Made by a program: the position numbers and the translations under genes. The notes beneath the pieces were generated by a model. The model saw only the letters and a list, made by a program, of their open reading frames with translations. It was not told where the DNA came from and made no database searches. From an uncultured Anaerolineae bacterium (GTDB lineage Bacteria > Chloroflexota > Anaerolineae > Anaerolineales > Villigracilaceae): a DNA stretch of 33,465 bases. Positions 1-7,707 of the stretch are shown piece after piece. Every line of letters begins with the position of its first letter. The first letter of the stretch is position 1. The stretch lies in the NCBI GenBank assembly GCA_903838415.1, contig CAILYI010000256.1, forward strand, positions 1 through 33,465, given 5' to 3'.

Positions 1-241
1 CCGGTCATGAACCTGGGCGAGCGCGAGTATCAGTGTGAGCACTGTGGGTTTGTGATTGACCGCGACTTGAATGCAGCCATCAACCTGGAGCAGTTGCTTT
101 ACAGATCTTGATTTTTACTATCCCTTTATAGGGACTACGGCAAGCTCTGCCGGAAGTAACGCCTGCGAAGAGCACGTCAGTCCGAGTTTCTCGGCAATGC
201 TCGTGGAAACAGGAACCAAACATCAAATTTACCATGGGTAG
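1..241 (+). pseudogene. tnpB: 3' end of an IS200/IS605- or IS607-type tnpB, frameshifted
   Basis: Frame 1 from the window edge gives the C-terminal zinc-finger half (C-x2-C, in YQCEHCGF) and the last RuvC motif (DRDLNAAINL, with its catalytic Asp), then stops at 109-111. The frame starting at 113 continues with a typical TnpB tail (TASSAGSNAC ... VETGTKHQIY) to a stop at 239-241. Removing one T near 107-110 joins the two into one reading frame, so a single-base insertion best explains the break. The rest of the gene lies outside the window. TnpB is an RNA-guided DNA nuclease of IS200/IS605 and IS607 elements. The catalytic Asp survives here, but the conserved tail is lost unless this is a sequencing error. 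The tail region also forms the element's right end. Confidence 0.8.
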
Positions 242-260
242 ATTTGGATAAGCTTTGGTG
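113..260 (+). ncRNA. candidate omega RNA scaffold / right end of the TnpB element
   Basis: In IS200/IS605 and IS607 elements the guide RNA of TnpB is made from the 3' end of tnpB and the right end. Here that stretch has nested stems: CGGCA/TGCCG at 138-152, GAGCA/TGCTC at 170-174 and 198-202, and inside it CCGAG/CTCGG at 182-194. This fits a structured scaffold, but no sequence family was matched and the 3' boundary of the element is a guess. The guide would be the host sequence just beyond the element end. Confidence 0.3.
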
Positions 261-288
261 AGCGGTTGGCATGCGGTTATTGTAGTCG

Positions 289-324
289 AAAAGAGCGTTA
301 TTTGCGGGTACGCAAATAACGCTC
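289..324 (-). terminator. Rho-independent terminator downstream of the HD-GYP regulator
   Basis: Perfect 14-bp inverted repeat (arms 293-306 and 311-324, 4-nt loop). Read on the minus strand the stem is followed directly by TTTTCG. On the plus strand no T-run follows, so it works best for the minus-strand gene whose stop lies about 105 bp away. It could alternatively belong to the right end of the mobile element. Confidence 0.6.
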
Positions 325-429
325 AGGGCAGGTTTGAACAGGGTTTGGTTAAGCCAATTTATTTTCGAATTTAAGCCAACAAACGCTTTGACGGGGCCAA
401 CTGCGCCGTGATCTTTTCAGTTGGGGTGT

Positions 430-1416
430 TTATTTTCCGCCGTACAGCTTCAGGAAAACGGCCACAATTTTTGGGTCAAACAGGATGCCGCTCTGCTGAA
501 GCAGGTATTGGCTCGTTTTCGCTGGTGACCAGGCTTCCCGGTAGGGGCGGTCGCTGGTCAGGGCATCCCAGGCGTCCACAATGGCGAACAGGCGCGCTGG
601 TAAAGGGATTTCCTCGCCTTTCAATCCGCGCGGGTAGCCGCTGCCATTCCATCTTTCGTGGTGGCTGTAGGGAATATCCATAGCGGATTGCAGGTAGCTG
701 ATGGATTGCAGCATGTTCCTGGCATGGTCGGGGTGTTCTTTCATGATGGCCCATTCTTCATCATTCAGCGCCCCCGGTTTGTGTAGTATGGCATCCGGAA
801 TGCCGATTTTGCCAATGTCGTGCAGCAAAGCGCCGCGGCGCAAGGTGACGATATCTTCTTCGCTCAGGCCGAGGGCGCGCGCCAAATGCACGGTAAGTTC
901 CACCACGCGCTGGCTGTGGCCTTCAGTTTCTTTATCGCGTAATTCAAGGGCCAGGGCCCAGCCTTTCAGGGTGTCATCATTGGCAGTGCTGAGGTCTTTC
1001 AGGGCCTGACGGGTGCGGGCGCGCTCATTTTTCAGGTTGCGAAAGCGGTTTAAACGGGTGATGCCGCGCAGGCGGGCGCGTAATTCGTGCCGGTCAAACG
1101 GTTTGGTCAGAAACTCATCGGCGCCCACTTCCAGCCCCTGCAAAAGGGAATCGCGGTCATCGAGCGCCGTCACCATGACAATGGAAATTTCCGCCAGTTG
1201 ATTGTCGTCGCGAATCTGGCGGCACACTTCATAGCCGGACATACCCGGCATCATCACATCCAACAAGATGACATCGGGTAACAGGCTGTGCGCTTTTTCC
1301 AGCGCCTGTTGGCCATTTTCGGCCATTTCGATGGTGTATCCTTCGCCTTCCAGGATGGCTTCGATGGTGTTTCGGCTGATTGGTTCGTCATCAACGATTA
1401 AGACTACGCCCGGCAT
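430..1416 (-). CDS. Response regulator with HD-GYP output domain (predicted c-di-GMP phosphodiesterase)
   Basis: A 328-residue cytoplasmic two-domain regulator. Residues 1-120 are a receiver domain: acidic pair D9/D10, phosphoacceptor D53 in LLDVMMPG and K105 in LTKPFD. After a short helical linker, residues ~150-328 form an HD-GYP domain with EGHSQR (H167), HDIGK (H199/D200), HHERWNGSGYP (H252/H253, GYP at 260-262) and DAWDALTSDRPYR. HD-GYP proteins hydrolyse cyclic di-GMP, so phosphorylation of D53 probably gates this activity. The start at 1416 is chosen over a possible ATG 24 nt upstream because AAGGGAG sits 6 nt before it and the receiver fold begins there. The gene is followed upstream by two kinases on the same strand, which are plausible phosphodonors. 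Confidence 0.92.
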   Translation of the reverse strand: MPGVVLIVDDEPISRNTIEAILEGEGYTIEMAENGQQALEKAHSLLPDVILLDVMMPGMSGYEVCRQIRDDNQLAEISIVMVTALDDRDSLLQGLEVGADEFLTKPFDRHELRARLRGITRLNRFRNLKNERARTRQALKDLSTANDDTLKGWALALELRDKETEGHSQRVVELTVHLARALGLSEEDIVTLRRGALLHDIGKIGIPDAILHKPGALNDEEWAIMKEHPDHARNMLQSISYLQSAMDIPYSHHERWNGSGYPRGLKGEEIPLPARLFAIVDAWDALTSDRPYREAWSPAKTSQYLLQQSGILFDPKIVAVFLKLYGGK

Positions 1417-1456
1417 GATTTCTCCCTTTCGCGAGGCCATTGGCCTCTGATAGGCA

Positions 1457-1486
1457 ATTCTAATCGGAAAACTGGCTTTCTTCCAA
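1457..1486 (-). promoter_or_regulatory. Predicted sigma70-type promoter of the HD-GYP regulator
   Basis: TTGGAA (1486-1481) and TAGAAT (1462-1457) on the minus strand, separated by 18 nt. This gives a 5' leader of about 30-35 nt before the ATG at 1416. Not proven. Confidence 0.45.
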
Positions 1487-1585
1487 CTCGATTCTGCAAC
1501 TCTTACCTGGTTTGCCGCGGATTTTCGCGGATGGAAGCGGAAATCCTTACGGAGGGTCTCTTCCCAAGAGGCTGACCAGTTCGAA

Positions 1586-1620
1586 TCAGTAAGGGCGACC
1601 CGCCGGGTCGCCCTTACTGA
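1586..1620. repeat. GTCGCCC-type palindromic repeat, copy 1
   Basis: Perfect hairpin with 16-bp arms around a 3-nt loop. The core GGGCGACC...GGTCGCCC is shared with a second copy at 23689-23717. It lies in the 303-bp gap between the HD-GYP regulator and the giant kinase. It may also act as a transcript 3'-end structure for the kinase gene, although no T-run follows. Confidence 0.75.
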
Positions 1621-1680
1621 TAACTTGCTTACCGATGACTTCTTACCGAGAAGTTGATAACTTCTTACTGGGAACTTGAC
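1613..1680. repeat. Four degenerate direct repeats with core CTTAC(C/T)G...ACTT
   Basis: Units start at 1613, 1628, 1642 and 1664. Each contains CTTACTG or CTTACCG followed by ACTT, with spacings of 14-22 bp. The first unit overlaps the right arm of the adjacent palindrome. They lie just downstream of the giant kinase stop codon. Function is unknown. The rest of the gap (1417-1585) holds the predicted promoter and a short phrase with two CGCGGAT copies (1516-1532), and nothing else recognisable. Confidence 0.45.
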
Positions 1681-1719
1681 AGGGGGCTTGATTTGGAATG
1701 GCTGATGGTGGTTTATTGG

Positions 1720-4700
1720 TTATTTTGGCGCACCGTCTTCGGGCGGGATTCCGAGATGGTGGGCGATCAGCGCTGCCAGCTGGTTCAGATCGATCGGCTT
1801 GCTGAGATAGTCATCCATGCCCGCCTCCAGGCAGCGCTCACGGTCGCCTGGCATGGCCAGGGCGGTCAGCGCAATGATCGGGATGTGCTGCGTGGCCGGG
1901 TCGCTGCGGATTAATCGGGTGGTGTCGAAACCATCCATGACGGGCATGTAGATATCCATCAAGATTAAATCCGGGATCTGGTCGTTAATCCGGGCCAGCG
2001 CGGCTTGTCCATCCACGGCGGTGGTCACCTGGTATCCGACCATCTCCAGATAGTTTGTCAGCATGAAGGTAATTTCTTCGGTATCTTCCACCAACAGCAG
2101 GCGATTTTTAGCCGCTTTGATGTGTGGAATCTCAGCGCTGTGCGGAGCCTCGCTGATGGTTGTTTTTTCCGGCTTGACGGTGTTAAAAGTACACGGGATG
2201 CTGATGGTAAAGCGGCTGCCCTGGCCCAGCTGGCTTTTCACGCTGATGCTGCCGCCGTGCAGACGCGTCATTTGGGCGACGAGCGCCAATCCCAGCCCGG
2301 TGCCTGAATATTCGCGCGCCAGGCCGCCATTCAACTGCACAAAAGGCTGGAAGAGCAGCGGCAGGTCTTCGTCTTTGATGCCAATGCCGTTATCCCAGAC
2401 GGTCAGGTCAACCAGTTGCTGCTGCGGGTTTGCGGTCACTTCGAGACCGATTTGCCCGCCGAAAGGCGTGAATTTGACGGCGTTACTGAGCAGGTTGACC
2501 AGCATCTGCTTTATGCGACGTTCATCCATCCGCACTCTGGGAATTCGTTCGTCAAATTTGAAGGAGACGGACTGCTGCTTCTTGAGCGCCAGTTCTTTGA
2601 CCATGCGCAGGCTGGATTGACAAACCGATTCCAGGGAGGCCTCCGACAGGTTGAGTTCCAGGCGTCCGGAGCCGATTTTGGCAAGATCAAGGATGTCGTT
2701 GATCAGTTCCAGCAGATGATGGCCGCTTTCATGGATCATGCGCAGGTAGCGTAATTGCTTGTCGTTCAGCGGCCCCGCAGTTTGATCTTCAAGACTTTCA
2801 GAAATGCCCAAAATACCGGTCAGCGGGGTGCGCAGTTCGTGGCTCATGTTGGCCAGGAACTCGTCCTTCATGCGCAGTGCGCGTTCCATTTCGGCGTTGG
2901 CCCGCCGCAGGGCATGATCGACCTTTTTGCGCTCGGTGATGTCGCGGACGAGACTCAAAATTCGATCATGATCGAAGGCCACCAGGCGCGTTTCAAAATC
3001 GCGAATGCCGCCTGGCACTTCCAACTGGTATTCCATAACCTGGGTCTGACCGGTTTCAAAGGCTTGCTTGAAAACGGGTTGGAAAACATCCACCAACTCG
3101 GGCGGCAGCACCTCCCTGTAATTCCGGCCTAGAAATAACTCGGGAGGTGAGACAAGTAAATCGTTTTGGGCGGCATGATAATCGAGATAAGTGCCTGCCT
3201 GGTCTTGCACGAACATATTATCGGGAATGGCCGCCAGCAGGGCGCGGTTTTTGGCTTCGCTCGCGCGCAAAGCCTGGTCAGCCTGTTTGCGCGCGGAGAT
3301 GTCACGTATCAGGCTCTGGATCATTTTCGGGTGGCCCAATTCGTCATTAACCAGCGAGAGCCTGACTTCAGTCTCAATCAAATCACCATGTTTGGTGCGG
3401 AAGGAACTCTCGAATAACGGAATGGTCTCCCCGGTCAACATCCTGATAAACATGTTTTCCGATGAATGGGCCGGATCCTCTGCAAGAAAATCAAACACAT
3501 TCGTTCCCACAATTTCTTCCGGGCTGTTATAACCCAGCAGTTCGGCGGCTTTGCCATTGGCGCTCAGGTAAGCGCCCTGCGGGTCAATCAGGAATATCGC
3601 GTCGCTGGAATGCTCGAACAAAGCGCGGTAGGTGGATTCGCTCTGGCTCAATAAGAGCTCGGCTAGTTTTCTGTCGGTTACTTCCTGATCGATGCCGATG
3701 ATGTGCGAGGGCTGACCGGCATCGTCACAAATCACGACCCGGCTGGATTTGATGTAGTGCATGCTTTTATCCGGCCAGATCAGGCGATATTCGGATGTGT
3801 AGGGTTGTTTATCCACCAATGCATTCCGGGTGAATAGCTTTTCAAGCGCGAGATCCTCGGGATGAACGCGCTGTTCCCAGGCATTAAGGTTGGGCTGGAT
3901 GGTTTCCGGGGACAGGCCATACAGGAAGAACAGGTTTTTATCCCAGGTTTGCCGGTCACTTTGTAAATCCCAATCCCAAATGCCGATTCCGGCTGAGTTG
4001 GAGACCAGTTCCAGTCGTTGGTAGGCGGCTTGAATTTCGACGGTACGCTCCTGAACGCGCTGTTCAAGTTCGAGCGTGTAGCTTCGGTTTTCTTCAGCCA
4101 GTTGTTGCTGATGGAAGTTCAGCGCCAGCAGCGTGGCAAACTCGCTGGCGATCTCCATCTGTTCTTTGGTGAAGGCTTCAGGTTGATCAGATTCCAGCAC
4201 CAGCCAGCCCAATATTTGGTCCTGTACCAGCAGCCTGGCGCGCAGCAGCGAACGAATGCCACGCTCGTACTCCAATCTGTCGGTGGCGTTTTTCAGGTTG
4301 TCAGGAGTCAGGCTGTGCGTAGAGCTCTCTTGCCGCCTGATCTGTTCCAGGAGCGCAGCTTCTGGCGTAAATTGATAACGTAGTTGGGTGTCCACCACGC
4401 CATCTGCGCAGTGCGCAGCCAGTTCAGCGGAATTGGAGCCAGGCGTCAGCCAGATAATGTTGGCTTCCCGGCAGGGAATTAACTCCATCAGGCGTTGTAA
4501 TGCGTTGGCGATGACCGCATTTTCATCCGCCCTGCTTTGCAGAAGTTTCTGGTCGAGTTCGCGCAAAGCCATCAGGCGCTGATTGGAGCGTTCCAGGGCG
4601 GCCTGATTGCGTTTCGTCTCAGTGATATCAATTGAATTGATAAACGCCAGGACGGGTTCGCCAGCGGCATTGCGGATGGGCTGAATACTGGTGCGGTACG

Positions 4701-7491
4701 AGTATTGTAAGCTGCCGGGTGTGCCCATTTCACGGACAGCGCTCTGCCCGGAGGCCAGCACTTCCCGAATAAACTTCATTTGCGCATCCAGCACGCTGGG
4801 CGGGAAAAACTCGCTCAGGTTTCTGCCAACCATTTCGGCGGGAGTGTGTCGCAGGGCGGCCGCGATGGACTGGTTCACATAGTGCAGGGTGCCGTTTTCG
4901 TCCACGGTGGAAATGAACGAATCCTGGGTCTCGGTCAGCAAGCGGTATTTTTCCTCGCTTTGCCGTAAATCTTCCTGCGCCAAAACGCGCTCGGTGATAT
5001 CCAGCGCATTCACCAGCAGCCGGTCAACCTGCCCGGCTGAGTTTTGCATGGGGTGTAAATTCAGGTGGAACCAGCGTTTTTGCCCATCAATCAGGGCAAA
5101 CATTTGGTTGTCTTCCAACGGTTGTTGGGATTCAATCACCAATTGAATATTTTTCAGGTAACGCTCGACCAGTTCTGGCGGGAATAAATCAGAAAGGGTG
5201 AGTTCAGTCCATTCACCGTTCAGGGTTTGCCAGGTATCGCGGCTTTTCTGATTGGCGAATAGGATGCGGCCAGCGGTATCCACCACGGCGATATTGGTTT
5301 GCGAGAATTCCACCAGGTCGCGGTAGTTTTTCTGGCTGACGGCCAGAGCCTGCTCGGCCTCTTTGCGCGAACGGATGTCGATAAATGTCGCGCGTATGCC
5401 GGTGGCTTCACCATTTTCATCATAAATGGGTTCCGCCTGGATGATGCAGGGAATCGCCTGCCCGTCGCGGGAGAGCAGTTCGCGTTCTTCCCCGTCCGCT
5501 CCGTGCGCAAGGAAGCGTTGGTAGCCATCTTGCGATAGTACTTGTGTGAAAGCGGGCGCGTAAAACCTGGCCAACGGTTGTCGGATCACCTCTTCACGTT
5601 GGTAGCCGAGAACCTGTAAAAACTTCTCATTACAATCCAGGATCAGCGGTCCGTCCGTTGTGTAGAAAATCACAGCATACATGACCGGCGCATTTTCAAA
5701 CAAACTGCGGAAGCGTTCTTCAGCCTGTTTCAGCTTCAATTCCGCCTCTTTCGCGGCGGTAATATCCTCGGCAATGCCTGAAATGCGCACAAAGTGCCCG
5801 TATTCATCGAAGACGGGAAAACCCTGGTCGCGAATCCAGCGCCGCGAGCCATCCGGGCGGATAATGCGGTATTCGCAAACAGTTGGCAGGCCTTGGAATT
5901 GTTGATCCTCTATCGCCACGATATTGGGCAGGTCCTCTACGTCGATGGCGTCGATGAATGACCTCATGTTTTCAGCCAGGCTTTGCGCAGAACGCCCCCA
6001 GATCTTCTCATAGGCCGGGCTGATGTATAACAATGCGTTTGTGGTTGCATCGATCAGGTACACCACCTGGTGGATGCCATCCATGACCTGCCGGAAGCGG
6101 AACTCGCTTTCTTTGAGTTCATTCTGGATGCGTTTGCGCTCGGTGATTACGGCGCGGGTGCCCAGCATACGCAGGGGCGTCCCATCCTCAGCGCGAGCGG
6201 CTACCCTGCCACGATCAAGCACCCAGATCCACTGGCCGCTTTTGTGTCTAACGCGGCTTTCAAATTCAAAGAATTCCGTTTCGTTTCTGAGGTGCTGCTC
6301 CAGCAGGCGGCTGGCCTGCGCCATGTCCGCCGGATGAATCAAATCGGTCCAGGTTTGGCGGCTGACCGGCTGCAGTTCTCCCAGCTGGTAGCCCGCAATT
6401 TGGGCCCATCGTTTATCGAAGAAGGGTTGCCCGCTTTGTACATCCCATTCCCACACGCCCAGGTTGGAAGCCTCGAGCACTGTTGCCAGGCGCACCTGGT
6501 TTTCCTTCACGAGAGTCTCCGCGCGCTGGCTTTCCGTCACATCGCGGGCGATGCTGCCCAGCATAAAGCCTTTTTCGGTTGGGATTATGAACGCGAGCGT
6601 ATGCACCAGGCGCAAGGTTCCATCAGCGAGCTCGATTTCATTGAAGTTACTCGAATTTTGAATTGGCCCCACCCCGCTCGAGCACAGCTTCAAGGTGAGA
6701 TTCTTGAGATATTCAGCAATTTGTGGATTTTTCTGCGCCGTGGGAATCGCCCGGTATTGAATCTCCCAGGAAGGTAGCCCGATAGATTCTGCGCGCGGAT
6801 AGCCGAAGGTTTTCTCTGCGCTCTGGTTCCAATGAGTCACAATTCCTTGCTCATCCGTCAAAACGATGGCGTCTTGAGATTTTTCTATGAAATCGTGAAA
6901 CACACTTTCGCTTTTTAGCAGCGTGTTTTCGAACTGCTTGCGTTCAGAAATATCACTCAACACAGCCAGGCAAATTGGCGCGCCATCCTGATCCTGCGCT
7001 TTGCTAACGTCGATTCTCACCCAAAACGGCGCATCGTGCCCGCCCTTCAGCCTGATTTCCCAGGTTTGTGCGCCGCCGGTTTCAAAAAGCGTTTTGTAAT
7101 TACGATAATAAATCCCTTGATCTTCGCGCACGATGTATTTGCTGAAGGGTCGTTTCAGCAGCGCCCGGCGCGTGGTTGCGAACAGGTTCACCGCCGTCAG
7201 GTTGGCTTCCAGGATAATGCCTTTTTCATCCAGTTTTAAATAGCCCACCGGCGCGAGTTCGTACAGGTCGAAATAGCGCGTGCGCAAGGATTCGAGTTCA
7301 GCCTGTGAATGGCGCAGTTCTTCGTTTTGAATCTCCAATTCCAGCTTCTGCACCTGTAATTCATGCAGCAAGTCTTGCGCGGCCTCCAGCGAAATGGCCT
7401 GGGCCGGGAAAACCCGGTTTTGCATTCTTTCCTCCGCCAGTTTGCGTAACCTGGCGGCCGAAAAGGTATTTTTCAGGGTGGAGTGGGGCAT
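1720..7491 (-). CDS. Giant soluble hybrid sensor histidine kinase (about 10 PAS, 1 GAF, HisKA, HATPase, REC)
   Basis: A 1923-residue protein with no membrane segment. After an N-terminal helical region (1-70) come PAS domains at about 70-185, 195-320, 330-452, 462-580, 590-710, 720-833 and 845-957, most ending in D-I-T/S-E-R-K-like signatures. A GAF domain follows (~970-1125), then a coiled linker (~1130-1160) and three more PAS domains (1163-1275, 1286-1402, 1412-1520). The kinase core has phosphoacceptor H1551 in SHELRTP, N-box NLLSNAVKFTP, G1 DNGIGI and G2 GTGLGLAL. A C-terminal receiver (1797-1915) has D1846 and K1898. It probably senses cytoplasmic signals through several PAS pockets and relays phosphate His-to-Asp internally and then onward. 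The start has AAGGA 8 nt upstream. No Hpt domain is encoded in the window. The nearby HD-GYP regulator is a possible target, by context only. Confidence 0.93.
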   Translation of the reverse strand: MPHSTLKNTFSAARLRKLAEERMQNRVFPAQAISLEAAQDLLHELQVQKLELEIQNEELRHSQAELESLRTRYFDLYELAPVGYLKLDEKGIILEANLTAVNLFATTRRALLKRPFSKYIVREDQGIYYRNYKTLFETGGAQTWEIRLKGGHDAPFWVRIDVSKAQDQDGAPICLAVLSDISERKQFENTLLKSESVFHDFIEKSQDAIVLTDEQGIVTHWNQSAEKTFGYPRAESIGLPSWEIQYRAIPTAQKNPQIAEYLKNLTLKLCSSGVGPIQNSSNFNEIELADGTLRLVHTLAFIIPTEKGFMLGSIARDVTESQRAETLVKENQVRLATVLEASNLGVWEWDVQSGQPFFDKRWAQIAGYQLGELQPVSRQTWTDLIHPADMAQASRLLEQHLRNETEFFEFESRVRHKSGQWIWVLDRGRVAARAEDGTPLRMLGTRAVITERKRIQNELKESEFRFRQVMDGIHQVVYLIDATTNALLYISPAYEKIWGRSAQSLAENMRSFIDAIDVEDLPNIVAIEDQQFQGLPTVCEYRIIRPDGSRRWIRDQGFPVFDEYGHFVRISGIAEDITAAKEAELKLKQAEERFRSLFENAPVMYAVIFYTTDGPLILDCNEKFLQVLGYQREEVIRQPLARFYAPAFTQVLSQDGYQRFLAHGADGEERELLSRDGQAIPCIIQAEPIYDENGEATGIRATFIDIRSRKEAEQALAVSQKNYRDLVEFSQTNIAVVDTAGRILFANQKSRDTWQTLNGEWTELTLSDLFPPELVERYLKNIQLVIESQQPLEDNQMFALIDGQKRWFHLNLHPMQNSAGQVDRLLVNALDITERVLAQEDLRQSEEKYRLLTETQDSFISTVDENGTLHYVNQSIAAALRHTPAEMVGRNLSEFFPPSVLDAQMKFIREVLASGQSAVREMGTPGSLQYSYRTSIQPIRNAAGEPVLAFINSIDITETKRNQAALERSNQRLMALRELDQKLLQSRADENAVIANALQRLMELIPCREANIIWLTPGSNSAELAAHCADGVVDTQLRYQFTPEAALLEQIRRQESSTHSLTPDNLKNATDRLEYERGIRSLLRARLLVQDQILGWLVLESDQPEAFTKEQMEIASEFATLLALNFHQQQLAEENRSYTLELEQRVQERTVEIQAAYQRLELVSNSAGIGIWDWDLQSDRQTWDKNLFFLYGLSPETIQPNLNAWEQRVHPEDLALEKLFTRNALVDKQPYTSEYRLIWPDKSMHYIKSSRVVICDDAGQPSHIIGIDQEVTDRKLAELLLSQSESTYRALFEHSSDAIFLIDPQGAYLSANGKAAELLGYNSPEEIVGTNVFDFLAEDPAHSSENMFIRMLTGETIPLFESSFRTKHGDLIETEVRLSLVNDELGHPKMIQSLIRDISARKQADQALRASEAKNRALLAAIPDNMFVQDQAGTYLDYHAAQNDLLVSPPELFLGRNYREVLPPELVDVFQPVFKQAFETGQTQVMEYQLEVPGGIRDFETRLVAFDHDRILSLVRDITERKKVDHALRRANAEMERALRMKDEFLANMSHELRTPLTGILGISESLEDQTAGPLNDKQLRYLRMIHESGHHLLELINDILDLAKIGSGRLELNLSEASLESVCQSSLRMVKELALKKQQSVSFKFDERIPRVRMDERRIKQMLVNLLSNAVKFTPFGGQIGLEVTANPQQQLVDLTVWDNGIGIKDEDLPLLFQPFVQLNGGLAREYSGTGLGLALVAQMTRLHGGSISVKSQLGQGSRFTISIPCTFNTVKPEKTTISEAPHSAEIPHIKAAKNRLLLVEDTEEITFMLTNYLEMVGYQVTTAVDGQAALARINDQIPDLILMDIYMPVMDGFDTTRLIRSDPATQHIPIIALTALAMPGDRERCLEAGMDDYLSKPIDLNQLAALIAHHLGIPPEDGAPK

Positions 7492-7707
7492 GGTACGTTT
7501 CCTTGGATAAAGCGGGACAGTTGTTTCAGAAGAACGTCCCGAAGGTTTTTTGGCCGGCTTTGGGCTGTTTTCAACCTTGCCCGTGCAGAACCGGGTACCT
7601 TTGGGGCGGTTGTTTCGTTACGGAGGTGCGAAATGGATAAATTAGCAGCGTTTGCTTTGACTTACTAAACAACCCTATCATATCGTAGATTATCCGTTGA
7701 GTTACTT

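Noticed and set aside
7633..7668. An 11-codon reading frame (MDKLAAFALTY) with a good CGGAGG 6 nt upstream on the plus strand.
   Set aside because: Both neighbouring genes are on the other strand and nothing downstream could be controlled by it; a chance match is more likely.
7492..7707. A cyclic-di-GMP riboswitch between the two kinase genes.
   Set aside because: I looked for the conserved GEMM core and did not find it on the relevant strand.
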